NCBI GenBank assembly: GCA_019614645.1
Contig: JABWDB010000018.1
Coordinates: forward strand, 620,001-684,000
Direction of reading: 5' to 3'
Source: Stratiolaelaps scimitus
Lineage: Eukaryota; Arthropoda; Arachnida; Mesostigmata; Laelapidae
DNA length: 64,000 nt
Within the stretch, counting starts at the first letter, position 1. Every line of letters starts with the position of its first letter. Shown piece by piece: positions 26,048 through 39,499 of the stretch. The translations under genes and the position numbers were made by a program. Below the pieces are notes generated by a model, which saw nothing but the letters and a program-made list of their open reading frames with translations, made no database searches and was not told the origin of the DNA.

Positions 26048-29000
26048 CTTGAATACTCAACACAGCCACACATGTTTTTATTTGGGTATTCCACCTCGTT
26101 CCTTAGTTGGTCATGCCAGATGAATGGACCCATGAAGCCCTTGGCTGAGCGATTATGGAATCGCAATTCATACGGCACAGCTGTGACCCTCCGCCAGGAG
26201 GGCCTTGACGATATGAAACATTTTTCTATTATTGATTAGTGGACTGCGCGATCGATGTCTGACTGTGCGTAAAAAACGTCTCATGTGCTCACGCCAACAC
26301 CGAATGACCTCGCTGCATGGCGGGATTGGCTGATAGCAAATATATTGCTATATTCTCGCATACAGCTGATAGCAGGGTCTCGGCTATTATATGGTCGTTC
26401 CTAAGTGGTCAGAAAAGTCAAGACGAAAGACAGCTGCGTCTGCGAACACCAGATGCACTCCGAACAACACAATATACTTCCAATCGACCGCGTATCAATT
26501 GCAGCCGGCGTACAATCAACAGATTGTTATTGTTATTAATCGTATTAGGATGTGGAAACTTATTCGAACACGATATCGATATTTGGCGATATATTGGCAA
26601 AGTATTGAGACGGAGAGAGAGAGAGCGAAAGAGCGAGAGAGAGGCGTTGCCCTGTGATCTGATGGTGAATTCTTCGTTTCGTGTTATTTGTGCAGACGCC
26701 TGCATCTTCGTCAACTGTCAACTGGGGGAAGGGGCTAACGATAACCGGAGTCAGTGCAACAACCGGTACGGATCTGAGGGATCCCGAAATTTCACAGCGT
26801 AATTTCGTCTCCACGTCAACACTGACATATAACGGTAATAATTATTACTCGAAGCGGACAAGCAATGAGTGGCAAATAAGCGGAGCCGAATTTACTCCAA
26901 ATGGAGACCAGTTGCACGAGTGAAGCGAGCTACAGAGGCTCGCAAAGTGACGCGACCTTATGGTTGCGTAACTTTAACGAAATTGGAAGAAAAAGATCAC
27001 CCTGATGAGATTCTATTTCAAGACAGTCTTCTGGCACCCGACTCAATGAGAAACTAAACAAAGTCGGACGGATTCGATAGTAAGATTCCCTGTAACTATT
27101 TTCATCGTTATGTACATATTCAGATGGTGTGCTTAAGCAAAAAAAAAGGTGCTTGGGAAAAATAATCTCAATGCATTCCCGTAATCCTCTCCCGCCCCCC
27201 CCAAAAAAAAAGGGCTTCAAACTCGAATGAAAATCTTTGACGCCTTGGTAGAATGTTAAGTAAAATTCCCCTTTTTCTAGATGCTATTCTCACGGTGTTT
27301 TTGTTTTAAAACATTTGTTACTATAAAACAAAATATATATGTCTCTAGAGAAAAATGTATATGTATTGTCAAAAATGCTGAGAATCGGTCAGGGTTTGCA
27401 GGTTAGCGTGCTTTTGAGTCGATTCAGCCGATTTTTCGTTTTTGTGTTGCATTAAATTCTCAAAGCACTCAAGCTACGTACGTGGTTAAGTGCAACCAGG
27501 AAATCGATTGATAGTGATTGTATGCACCCACGATTTTGGTAACTGCATCGAATCCTCACCGAAGATCTAAACAACAACAAGCGTCCCAATGCTGGAACTT
27601 CCCCCAGAATGCAGCTGCCCCTGGCCAAGGCAATACGAACGAGCAATGAGTGAGGAAGCCACAAGATAAAGACGCCATCTAGTTTATCGATCCAGCTTAT
27701 TAGAATGACTACTATTATTATTATTATAAGCTTACACTAAGCCAAAGTCGGTGGACAATCTGTGCGATTGTAGCCTCATCCCATTGTGTCGTTCGCCTGT
27801 TTGCAAGCGGCGGCCCCAAAGAAGAGACGCGTTGGCTAGCGGATTGCCCGGCCAGCGAGCGGCATTCGTTTAGCTCGCCACGCAGGAGGACCGCAGCGAG
27901 AGAGAGAGAAAGAGCGAGAGATCCTGCAACGATCACTGCACACAGAACAGAACGCTAACGGGGGCGCGAGTTGACGCTGGCGTAGAAGGGAGATAATCGC
28001 CAACCGTTGGATGGCATTGTAGATGTCGGGCCGACGATTCTATTACCAGGATCTATCGTTATCGAAACTATCTCGCCGGCGTAAGTAACCGAGAGAAAGT
28101 GATGGCGACATCCGACAATTATTGGCCCGGCGAGACAACGTCCTCTAGGCTCCGTTCGGAGTTTCAGGGCTCTTCCACGAACAAACACCTATAGAAATTG
28201 GTATTATATATCATGATAGTAACGGGCCGGCAAACGCACACGTACGCCCGTCTGGATATAAGCACTGGAATATACGTCCGGAGGTTCGGTAGACGTGAGC
28301 AGATCGCAAATACAGTATTTTTACAGTTATACAGATGATTTAGTGATTATGCAGCTTTGTCCAGGAAAGTACAGAATGGTACGCGTACAAATTTCATGAA
28401 ATATAGCCAACCGAATAATTGTATTTAACAAAAGCAAAATAATCCTAGTCTTGTTCGCGAGACCTATATAATTTCTCAATAATCCGTTGGTGAAGACGGC
28501 AACGCTTAATGATGAATAAGTCGGCCAGATTTAGCCGGATTTATCTGTTAAATTTACACCTTATTATTGATTAGGTTCGACTCGTCAGAATCGTATTAGC
28601 TTAGTGTCGCCCCGAAACTTCAAGTACTTAGATTTGATCAAATAAAGTTCATGTCACACACAACGCATACAATATATACAACATTTAGGGACGATTGCTG
28701 CTGGTGACATAAGCAGGATTCAGCTCGTTTAATTTCTTCATTTAGCTTCTTAACCCTTCTAGGAGTGAGAATACACTATAAAAACGGGCGTCAATCAACA
28801 ACCGAACACCTTTATCACCCGATTGCTAATCGTGCCTTCGCACTATCAAAAGGCGTTCCAAATGCACGTTTATCAGTTGACGAAATAACACCATGTTCGG
28901 TGTAATCCTCGTACAGTTGTAGAGAGGAGGGAATCAATTTATTGTTCACATTTGAAAAGTGTCTTTTTACCGTAGGCCCCCGTCTATCCCATCTCAGCCG

Positions 29001-32000
29001 ATTTCGATTCGTTGTTGACTGGTGCTTTGCGGGCCGTGCTCGTTCCAAGTGAGTGGTCACCCTACTGGCGGACCGAACCAGCTTTACTACCCTCGTGACC
29101 ACAGGGTCGCTTCGACCGTCTCCATCTTTTCCTCACTAGACAAGCGCAAACGAGCGACGATGGGACGGCACCGCTCGTCAGCACGAACAGTACAAGTGCC
29201 GTCAAGTGAAATGGACAGAGGAAGGAAATGTCCATAGATCATCATTGTCATCACCGCTCTATCTGCTGTGATCTCAGTCTGTGAACATACGTACGACAAT
29301 ACAGTTGCTTCATTAGTTAGTAGAAGCACAAAAATGGGAACGTCGTATGTTTCGTTGTAGTTTGCCCTTGAATCGAGCGGCGTCGCGTAGCGGCTCATGA
29401 AGAAGAGGGGAACTGGCTCATTTACGGATCCTCGTGGAATATAGAAGTCTCTTTAAGAGGTGGTGTACATAGCATTGATCACGAGAGAGTATGAACGCTG
29501 AAAGCTATTTAATATTTTTATTGTTCTAATAAGGGCGTACTTGTTTTGCGTACATGTTATGTACATTTCAATTATTCTCTGGCCAAGAACGCCGGCTACG
29601 GGTTACAACAGAAAAACTATTCTCTCACAGTCAGTGGACATTAAGATGGCGTTTGTTTATTGATGCGGTTAGGATCCTTTCGTTGTTTCCTTGCAAACGG
29701 AACGTTGTCAATGTGCCACTTAATATTATAATACATTTCTTTCATCTGAATCTCAGCTGGTACCCTGTACAGCAGGCGTAAGCGCTTAACTTCTTAGGTT
29801 AGTATGAGATGTAATATTACAATACCTAGTAAATATACCTAAGCGCCACTCTCAGGAAATTTCTTCGGGACCGTTCATTTCTTTAACCTCATAGCGCACA
29901 ATGAATGTTGAAGCCAAACTTAGATTGGTCCTTGGTAAGGCACATTGGGCACATACAAATCGTAACTTCAGGCCAATATTCCTCTCTTGATTTTTACGAG
30001 TTACCAGTTGTGAAAGGAGCGATTGTTGATGAGCTTACTTGTTCACAAGAACCAACCCCTCGAGTTTTGCTCTACCCTGTAACATATGAGTTCATAGAAG
30101 CACGAAACTAGATTTATCCAAGATGAACAGTTATTATCTATTTTATTTGGTCTGGGGAAACGTTCGTGGACGAATCGACTAGCCTCTGTCTCTCTCTCTC
30201 TCTCTCTCTTTCAAGATATATCGGAATTCCCCACGTTGGCCCAACGGATATTATCAGCCTGTTTGCCATAATGTTACATCACTGCAATGTATGTTCGCTC
30301 GTTTGAGCCACCGATTCGATGTGTCCCAGTGCCGATGTCAGTATTCGTCTCATTTGTTGCATTGTAGATAGGGGCGGTGTCATTCGCAACAGTTTACTGT
30401 GCCCACTCTGAGCAGTATCCCTGTTACCCACGGCCCGGCCTCGTTGTTGCCACACGCCATACAAACGCATCGAAGGCGACGCCAGATACAGTACATTCGA
30501 TTCTGAAACGGATGAGCCCAACGGAGTTGACAACCCGACCGCCAGGATAGAGATGGTCTCGGCGTGTCCCGCTTACCAATCAGTTGTCAGTATACTTTGG
30601 ACAATGAGCACCGGCCACACTAACGCACGAAAGGTCGACCTCTGCATGAGTCACCTGAATGTGGGGTATATTTTTGTCGTTGGGAGAAAATAACGCTCGC
30701 ATTGTATTTAGAACTACCCGTTTATTCTTGTTTAGTATAATAATTGCGGACATAGGCGTGTGTGTGTGTGTGTGTGAACAGCTTGGCCAGTCTCGTTATG
30801 GTGATAATTTCACAGTTATCATAATAAATGCTAAGATAATAATCGCCTTATAAATCAAAGCTAAATACAAGGACGCGATTCTATTGGCTTTCCAGGTGAA
30901 CGGGAACGTTCATATCATTCAAGCTGTATCATCTATGTGTCACACCTGTTGACGTTGCGACGCCCGCAATAGGTTGCACCCCGTTGCGAAATGTTGCCAG
31001 GTGTTTGTGCGTGGGAACAGCTCGAGTAGCTCCACTCTCTCCACGTAATAGCACTAACGTTTAGCTTAACTTCTCATAGTACTATATGGTACTTGCATAA
31101 ACAAACACTGACGGAAGCTATTTATTGCACCACGAACTTATAAAGATTTGCCGGCTTGTTATACCGCGCGCGAGCTGCCCCATACTAGCTAACCACATTT
31201 GGATGTGTATCGTGACTGTAACGAGAGACAAAACCACGGCGGGTCTTCTGGTCGTCGTTCTCCACTGCTAATGGCTGATAATTTGCCAGCCCGCAATATT
31301 GCGAGCCTACTATTTAATTGCACGTAAATACGAAATGTTCCGCTATAGAAGAGCAATCGCAAACGACCATGATATCTTCTATTATATTCGAGCCATCGTG
31401 CGTTGGCCGTTCGAGGCAACGCGGACTCCTTCACTGGCCTGCACGCGCGCTTGCTATTTCTCTCTATCTCTCCCGGGAAAATACTGTGAGGAGGTGGCAG
31501 CTCGCTCCCCCCTCTCTCTCTCCCTCTGTCTCTCGTTCGCTAGACCCTCCAACTGAATGCGCACCACGGATACATTTACGTGCCCAGAATGTGCTCCCAG
31601 ATAGTCTCTCCGCAACCCAGTTGGCCCGTGCTCCTCTCGTGGAGTTCGATTTCGAGAGCAGATCCGAACAGCTGAAAAGCCCCCTTTAAGCCAACGCCGA
31701 TGTAGGCGAGCGGCCACGATATCCCAAGGGAGATCGCAAGCATGAAATAGCGGACAATCAGCTGCTGCTGCTGCTGCCGGGACTATCACCACCACTACTA
31801 CGGCTACTACTGCTACTACCACGCGCTGCTGAGCTTCGCCGTGAGCTTCGCGTGGACCTCGATGCGGCACAGGGGGCGACTTTCTAGTGAAGTGGAGTAG
31901 AGCTCAACGCGACGCGAGCGTCCTCGTCTCGTTGGGAGCGGGCAAGCAGACGAGGTGAAACAGAGGTGGTAGGGAAGGAAAGTTGGGACGAACGCGGCAG

Positions 32001-32651
32001 GGAACAGTCGAACGCTTCGACGGGAAAATGCGCTTGGGAAGTCGAGACGAAGATCTCCCAAATCTCATCGAATTGTCTCGCAGTCGCCCGACGCCGCCGC
32101 CGCCTCGAAGCTGTCGCTCTCCCATTTGGCAGAATTCAACGCCATTGGATCGTTGAGTAGTCCCAGTGAAGCGGCAAAATTTCGCTGCTGGCGATATCCG
32201 AGGCGCTGTCGCTCAGCGAGTCGAAAATGAGCAGCCAATGATGAGAGCATATGATAACTGGCACTGCGGCTGACAGCGGCGATAATAACGTATTACCGAT
32301 ATGCTTGGGTGTCAGCAAAGGTTATATATTATGGTGAACTGTGTCTGTTACGACGTATGTTGGCAATGTTACATAATTCTGCTTGACATGTGAGCAAAAA
32401 TGATTTGAAATGTACCAATGCCTTTGATAGCTGTGTAGAATCGTCGAATGATCGAGATGTGTTGCATTAAAAAATGAAAGAGGACTGCTTGGCAGCACAT
32501 TACCGCTCGCAAATTAGATTGATGTTGTCTGGCCATGCAACTACACTCACCCGCGGAGCTGAAACGCCCAGATAGCCAAATGGCAAAGGCATTGAAAGCA
32601 CGCGGTGTGATTTTTCAACGACAACGAAACCTTACACTACGGCTACAATAA
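26048..32651. other. Non-coding stretch with GC-rich island at 31.3-32.25 kb
   Basis: I support no gene. Simple repeats include a GA tract at 26612-26644, (CT)n at 30188-30211 and (GT)n at 30758-30776. The part at 31300-32250 is GC-rich, with CTG, CAC/TAC and CCG triplet runs and long overlapping ORFs on both strands. It looks like the promoter or first exon of a developmental-type gene, but no domain or splice-linked exon could be found. Confidence 0.5.
30758..30776. repeat. (GT)n microsatellite
   Basis: An uninterrupted GT tract of about nine units. Confidence 0.95.
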
Positions 32652-32954
32652 CAAATTGGGTGGATTCCAAAAATATACATCCATAGATTTAACCCGCATA
32701 TTTCTCCAGATTTAAGCTCTTGTGACCAATGGCTGTTTCCATACACTAAAAAGGGCAATCTGTGGTGTACATCATATAGTAAACATCGATTAACTTCAGA
32801 ATACTCGACAACGAAATTGTGTTGGGTTAACGCAAATAGAAAGTATACTCCCTTTGAAAATCTGCCAAAGCGCTGGCTCAGCTGCGTAGATGATCGAGGA
32901 GAGTACCTCGGATCTATACCAAAAAATCATCATCCTGGTTCTATTTGTTCATAA
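32652..32954 (+). pseudogene. Mariner-like transposase C-terminal fragment
   Basis: A 100-codon open stretch contains HISPDLSSCDQWLFPYTKK, which matches the mariner block H-P-P-Y-S-P-D-L-A-P-S-D-x-x-L-F-P-x-L-K-K carrying the third catalytic Asp. About 55 residues later, LPKRWLSCVDDRGEYLG matches the terminal block L-x-x-R-W-x-x-C-I-x-x-x-G-D-Y. Spacing between the two blocks is normal for the family. The DNA-binding half and the first two catalytic residues are absent, since stops precede position 32652. It is a different copy from the remnant at 13.95 kb, which lies 18 kb away and retains the opposite half. Confidence 0.7.
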
Positions 32955-33155
32955 GTTGTCAAAGTATCTACAATGCATAAAATAGCTCTGAACAACCCAA
33001 TATCTCATAATAATGTTTTCGGTATTTTCTCCCACTAATTTGAGTCGTCGTCATCTATATTACCACATTATTAATTGTATTAATTATCTCGAACGATGCA
33101 TCTGGTAAGTTATGAAAGTGTACATAAATATTTGCCAGAGACAAATTGTACAAAT

Positions 33156-33494
33156 CTATGTGGCGGAGACATCGTCTGACGGGTAGCGCTCTGGAGGGTT
33201 AGATTGTAGCAGGTTCCTTATCGCAGAACCAAATGCTATGCTGGGTCGAAAATGCCTCCGGCGCCGTGGGCGTTTTTCGAAACAGATAGCCGAGTAGCTT
33301 TCATCGTTTTTCAATGTTTCTAACGCCAATATCGTCGGGTAAATAACAGCCTGTAATTGCCAATTAAATTCGTTATTCTTCGGGATGTTTCTAACGAATT
33401 TTTTTGAGCAGCAATTTTCACTCCTCAACAACAACCAGGCCCCTTCGTGGAGATCCAATAGTACCAGCACCTCCTTCCTAGTTACTTGGAACAT
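33156..33494 (-). CDS. Hypothetical ORF, 112 codons
   Basis: An uninterrupted minus-strand frame from ATG to TAG has an amino-acid balance closer to a real protein than most ORFs here: acidic and basic residues are mixed with aliphatic runs such as EVLVLLDLHEGAWLLL and a basic RPRRRRHFRP segment. No domain is recognisable. There is no TATA box, and the nearest possible acceptor on this strand, AACTAG, falls after the ATG. It could be an internal exon, a transposon fragment or chance. Confidence 0.22.
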   Translation of the reverse strand: MFQVTRKEVLVLLDLHEGAWLLLRSENCCSKKFVRNIPKNNEFNWQLQAVIYPTILALETLKNDESYSAICFEKRPRRRRHFRPSIAFGSAIRNLLQSNPPERYPSDDVSAT

Positions 33495-33584
33495 CGATTA
33501 CACCCTGTTATAGTAATGCAAAAACGTTCCGTTATTGAAGCCACTTCAAGCGCATCCTAGCGAAGTTCAAGCATACAACTCAAT

Positions 33585-33690
33585 ACAATAAAGTGTTGGC
33601 GTATTGACGGAACTTCAGTTTTTTTTTTTACAATGCTGAAGCTCTCGACATGTCGCCTCGTGCGACTCGAACCTGCTACAGTCGCTATTA
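33585..33690 (-). mobile_element. SINE, copy 3 (diverged)
   Basis: On the minus strand, GCAGGTTCGAGTCGCACGAG (T-arm-like box B) is followed by GCGACATGTCGAGAGCTTCA, GCATTGTA, an A-run, and a CTGAAGTTCC-GTCAATA segment. These parallel GCAGATTCGAATCACG, ACATATAAGAGAACTTGAGC, ATTGTATGCAGTTCC and AATCAATA in the copy at 50.4 kb. The internal A-run is private to this copy. Confidence 0.5.
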
Positions 33691-36192
33691 AGCATATAGG
33701 TAGATGATATATGTATTTTCCTTTATTCAAATGAGGTACGAAGGTTAACAATACATAGCTTTCGCGAATTCGTTCCATCGTGTATTCCTTCTCCTCGGAT
33801 ACATCTGTACAACGGAGGTAATGGAGGTAAAATCGGCTTCAGCTGCCGCTCCCTCGGCTCCCGTCTGAAACCCCACTGAAAGTGTCGCCTCTCTTGCAAA
33901 TTTCCCGTATCCACCGCCCAGTCCCTGCCACGGATGTTGGAGAGCTCCCAGTCAGTTGCTTTAATCCGAGCATTAACTTTGTGTCCAGGTGGGTCCGTCT
34001 CCGTGTTCATAGAGATTGCCTTTTCTCTGAGACAACAACAGCGCTTGTGCTGCAGGTGTTTGTAAACGGGGGTCCGCGTAGCAGGGCTAACCTCGAGCGT
34101 ACGAGAACGCGTCGAGAGAAAGGGCGGGCTTTGTGTCTGATTTGTGTAAGTTTATCCGTTTCGGCCGTTCGGGGCTCGCACCGCGTCGTGCCATTCTCAG
34201 TTATAGAAATAGCTGGCTGCTGCTGCTGCTGCCGCCACCGCAGACGACGCTGACATCGTCGGCATCGCCTTGTCGCGCAATGTCATGCCACAGCGACAAT
34301 TGCGAGGTGGGATTATTCTCGGAAAGTCGAACAACAGCGAAACAACAGTTGAAATTCGAAGCTTGAAAAGTGCACAACTCGAGGGCACTGCGCTTGCTGC
34401 ACATGGTTGTCGTCCATACACCTGCGTGGGACCGAGAAAGGAGAACGCGCTGCCGGCGGGCGACGATCAGCGAAACGTCGACACGGCAAACCTGTAACTC
34501 GCCATTGGCACATTGCCTTGAGGCAGACCAAATACGATTATATTAGATCATATTTCGTAATATGAATCGAGGCTTGGATGCCGCTCGATGATTACAAATG
34601 GTTCGATGTGTTCGACTTCGCCTTTTGTCTTCAACGATGAGAATCTAAAGGGGACACGTAGTGGCATCTGCTGCTTTTACCGTCATTATTATTATTATTA
34701 TTATTAATATTGCAGCTATGAGGCGTGTCCATAGCAGCGGGGCATATCGAGCAAACGCGTTATGCATATTCCATTTTGGAACCGTTCGCCATAAAATAAC
34801 AGAGGAGAGTCTCACCTTAGGGAAAAATATTCGCGGAAAATATGCGAGGAGGAAACTCTAGAGGAACTCGCGATTCTACCGATATTCTATTATATTCTGT
34901 TTTCCTTCAGATGAAGGGAGCCGCACGTGTGCTAAACTCCTATGGCGACAGCGAAGGACGGGGTATTCCAATACTTGGAATTCCTTCTAACGATAGGCAC
35001 TGCTCTGCTCAGCTGTTCCGCGTATGCTCAGCGTCCTGTCATGCGGTTGGACACAAAATTGCCAACACACCCTGGATAGATAAGCTTGTACCCACTCGTA
35101 TGCACTCGCTCCTTTGGAACGTGCACGTGTGTTTGTGTGTGTGTGTGTGTCGTTCGATGTGTAGTTGTCGACGGTCCAACATTACGCCCTTTGTTGAATA
35201 GCACATCACTCAAGACCTACACCCTCTGTGCGCTCTTCCCGTGCCTTTGAGGACGCAGCTGCATGACATATCGGAAAATGGGGGTTGGGGTAGTGCAGTC
35301 GGTCGAGCATGTTGGCCATCCTGCGAGCGTTCGTATGCATCCAGTGGCTGCAAGTCGCCTCGGCGGCCGCTCTCGAAGTCTCGAACGGCGGAGGCAAACT
35401 GCGCCCGGATGCCTACGGCCATCTGTAGCCTTCAACTGGACCCGACCGGCCGTGTTAGCTGGACTCGAGCTTCACCGTGGCGAGCACCAACGTCGAGCAA
35501 CTCAAGTCAGCAGCCTACATGCATGCCATGCCATTCTTCAGTGAACGGTGAGTGGATAGTTTTTCACACGCTAGGGCCGTTTCCGTGTGGTGTTCGGACG
35601 TGGCTGGACGAATCCTGCGCCCGGGTCCACTGCCTCGGGCATTGTCACGTACAGTGACGATGCAGTATGAGTGGTGGAGGCGGTGTTGAGGTTTTACAGA
35701 GGTCGGATTCAGCTGTGCAACCTCCCAGGTGAATGCTCATCAGTGCTTATCAACACTGATTGGATTAGCGTCACCAGTTGCATACGCTGCACATTCTTAC
35801 TATCTCGAATCATGATTATTTGAGCTAGCATTATCGCGGGCTGCTCGAACGTGATACATCGACTGGAAATGCTTTGGATTGTGCGATTCTTGTTCCCGAG
35901 CATCCGGTTCAGCGAATGTGATCTCGGAAGGTTAAGGACAATCGTTCAGCAAGAGACATTTTGGCCGGTCTGGAGACGTTAACTTTAGGTTGAAGGCTAT
36001 TAGATGGAAATAGTGACGCCGATTGTTATCGATATAAGAGACAATGAGTCCCGGCAGGTACTAAATGTAAAACCTATACCTAACCCCGGTAGGCAAGGTC
36101 CGAATCTGATCTAAGAACTTGACGCACAAAACAAGAACGGGCTAACTCACAGGCTAACTTTTTTTTTATTCTATTGGGTCCACCAGGGCACA
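33691..36192. other. Non-coding stretch with triplet repeats
   Basis: No supported gene. It contains CTG/CCG triplets near 34214-34245, (ATT)n at about 34682-34709 and a GT tract near 35130-35150. At 35206-35660, ORFs are open in five frames at once, which reflects GC-rich composition rather than coding. Confidence 0.55.
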
Positions 36193-36400
36193 TATACAAT
36201 ATAAATACAATACAAATACACCTTTATTAACCAAAAGGGGGTGGTACAGAGATTATTAAAGAAATTACATAAATTGGTAGAGCGAAATGAATTTTTACAA
36301 TTGTGGTAATGGCAGATGTCCACTTCCTGAATCTCGTAGGAGACGTGCGACTCTCCGGGAGAACAAATTATTTAGCTTTTCGGTGCGTGCTACTGACGCA
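36193..36400 (-). mobile_element. LINE 3' end, second truncated copy
   Basis: Reverse complement of the last ~200 bp of the LINE at 7.27-9.0 kb. It carries the tail (TACCACCCCCTTTTGG, TTAATAAAGG and a degenerate TTGTATT repeat) and the final part of the coding region. Read from 36287 in the antisense direction the peptide MNFYNCGNGRCPLPESR parallels MNFYNCGNGKCLLPESR from the same antisense frame of the first copy. Identity is about 90% by eye. It ends abruptly near 36400, where a duplicated ACTGACGCACACTGACGCA sits at the break. Confidence 0.85.
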
Positions 36401-36531
36401 CACTGACGCACATACAAATCGAAACTATAACAACAACACTATTTTTTATTTTTTTTATGGGGGGTCTCGGGAACGCTTTATTCTAATGCACCTAAAAGGT
36501 CGCCACTCTGAAAAGACTGACTCGGAAAATC

Positions 36532-36572
36532 TATATATATATATATATCTATATATATATATATATATATAT
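36532..36572. repeat. (TA)n microsatellite with one interruption
   Basis: Alternating TA broken once by a C near 36550. Confidence 0.95.
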
Positions 36573-39486
36573 GTAAATGCATGCAATGAAGTCCCAATAG
36601 ATTTGAGTTAAGATCTCCTGTAGGGAAACGAATAGTTTCGATCTTCAATTGGATTCAACTAGTGAAGTGTTCACACTCATAGAACGTAATTAGGAAGTCC
36701 GAGTCTCTGAAATAGGCCCGCATGTCCATGGCAGGCCTGGTGGCCTCCCAACTTTTACTTCCGCTGTGGTAAGCTTGAAGCAGTTGAGAACTTGTTTGTT
36801 TCTACTCACGAGAGAAGCACATAGATGAATATATACAGCATATGCTAGGGCCAGTGTTGGCCAATTGAGCCAGCTGATCCAATTATCGAAATATTAAATT
36901 ACGAAAGCGATCCCTTCACTTTTTTCCTGAACAGAGGCACACACACACACACACTCTGCTACAGCTGTCAGTCATTTGTCACAGTTTGTTAGACCGGTCG
37001 AAATGTGAACATCAGAACCTTGGGAGCAGTTAACGCGACCGAATAGATGGATCGTCTCGACCTTAGCAGCTTGGATCGTGGACGTGAAATGTTGGGGCGC
37101 AATTTGCCGGCTTTTGCGTGAAGTGAGAAACCAGAACGACATTCATGTTTAGTTCTTATACGTTCATACGTGAACTGATCTGCGTGTTCGTTTGTATGCG
37201 CGGTTCCTTTAACAGTTGCCGATATTCGACTCGGAGCTAAGAATCCTCTCTCGGATAATTCGTTTCGTGAAGATACAAATTATCAATGACGTAAAGCTAG
37301 TAATCACCCAAGAAAAGGAATTCATTAAGAATGAAGAATTAATATATGAAAATAGAAACGATCATGAACTGAGCATACAAAACTACGATTGAGATGTAAT
37401 TATTTTTTAAAAAACGTATTGATTTGTTTGTCTATAAGAAGCTATAATTGGTGAACAAGGCTACTTGTTTGACGCGTTTGGTGGGTAAACATGTGGCTTC
37501 ACCTTGGGTTAAACTGTCACTCCCTTGCCTATAGCCGTTTAACGGTGAGTGTTGACGAAGATGCTCCATTGCATCATACAATCGTTCATAGCGTGACTCC
37601 AGCAACTGTTAAGAAATAGCAGTGGTCCCTGGGGTTTTGCAGGTCGCCTACGCCATCATAATTAATCACTTAAAAGGCAATGTGTGTCCTATAGCACGTC
37701 GCTGATGTCGTCTTACTATCGTTATCATTGTTATTAATCATTATGGAACGATGGTAGTATAATTTTGCATAAATCCAATCGAGATGGTAGTATTTTGGTG
37801 TAGGGGCTAATTCGAAGACAGATAAATTGCTGTACAGAACGCCAGTCCTGGAGGTGCAATTAATTGATACGACGGAACGCCTACGGCAGGGTGGACGACA
37901 AGCCTATGTTAAAGAAATGTATAATCTTCGTTGGTACACAAAATTATATTCGTTAGAGAATGTTTTCTAACGCTGTTTTGTAAACTTTTGAGTGGGTAGT
38001 TTCAGAAATGAAAAACGATGGCTTCGGAGTATTTGTCTAGCAAAGGTAGAAACCTCTTGGCTCAATTTCTCCGGCAGGGACCGCTGGGAACCAATTCGAC
38101 AACTTTAGCAAGTCACTAGATACAGTTATTAAGCATCCTCAGCCAGCGACAAGTTTCACCCAGACCAACTTGCGAAAGTTCCGTTTCCAGATGTACTCAA
38201 CTCGATCGTTTAAGAAGACTGCCCTCACCGTCGGTAACACACCGTCAAGATGGCCCGTTCGGTCCAACCAGCTGCCGTTGGGCTGGTTATGGTGCGCCCC
38301 CAGAAGTCATCACGATGGGATGACATGAGTCTCTGAAAAAACGGCCGCTCCAAGGGTCGCGGGGTGCCCAGATTTATTTCCCGTTGCCGCGCGCGCATCA
38401 GCCAGCGAGCCAGCCAACCAGCCACAGCGTAGAAGCGCCGAGAGAGCGACAGAGAGAGAGGAAGAAGCTGGAGAAGAAGCGCAGGCCTCGACGACGAAGC
38501 GTATCCCTCCTGAACAGGGTACACGCAAGGCTCCATCCGGGTATACAACCCGCCGCCCCCCACTCGCCCGCGCTCCTGTCCTGGCCCTGCGTTCGTATGC
38601 CACTTTACAACGCCCATAAAGTGGCGCGCTCCCATAAATGAGATAGGCATCCGCATTACACGAAGTTACATCGTTGCTCACGCGCGCGTCCTAAGTTGCC
38701 TTCACTTGTCCTCGTGTCCCCGGCTTCGTTTTCGCCCTTCACTAACCCTCAGCGAGTGTTCCTCCTTATAGCAAAATATGGCCCATTTGTTCTGCAACGT
38801 CGACGAGTAACCTACACAGTAATGGACGAGACGATAGCTCTCAGCGTAGCTATAATATATTGAACATTACACTGAAATCGTCCAGCGGCAGTCGATACGA
38901 TATACTAGGAGTTTATAACGCCATGCCACGCAGCGAATCATAATCATGCGGTGGTTGAGCACGCCTTCGGTATGTCAACAAGCCGATGTCGAACGGCCGT
39001 TGTTACGTTCGTAATGCGCAGCCATTTCAATCGTTTGTCCTCATACTCTCGAACCAGCCTAACGTATCGAAGGGCTTCTATGGGTTGTCATAGAAATTGC
39101 GTTATGTTCATTATGCGGAGTGGATGTAGCTGAGATGTTTCTATATAAGTATATTAGCTGATTCAAACAAATAGTTGTTCACTGTTGTTTTGGCTCCATT
39201 TCACGTAACACACTCCGCCTCCAGCCTCACAATCGTTGTCGCTAAGCAGGCACGCTGAGCTGAAAGCATGGAATAGACAAGGGATGGAGATAGTCGAGCG
39301 GCTTCCTCAACGACAATTGTACTCGAAACATGTAGAGCTAGAAATTTGTCGTAACGGACATCGCCAAACACGCGTGCAGCGTGTTGTAACGTCGACATAA
39401 CAACCACTGGCAAGGTCCAGTGATTGATGACCTCACTCTCGATGATCTCATCCGCTCAGCGCTTTCATCCGGCGCTCTTCTTGATT

Positions 39487-39499
39487 CCCCCCCCCCCCC
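39487..39499. repeat. Poly-C run
   Basis: Thirteen consecutive C residues, splitting an otherwise open plus-strand frame (39420-39866). Confidence 0.95.

Noticed and set aside
31454..31870. 138-codon ORF with a valine/alanine-rich, membrane-like stretch
   Set aside because: The hydrophobic stretch comes from triplet repeats, not a natural membrane segment, and a plus-strand ORF overlaps it.
35206..35657. Five overlapping ORFs on both strands
   Set aside because: Simultaneous openness in many frames is typical of GC-rich non-coding DNA. No frame shows a domain.
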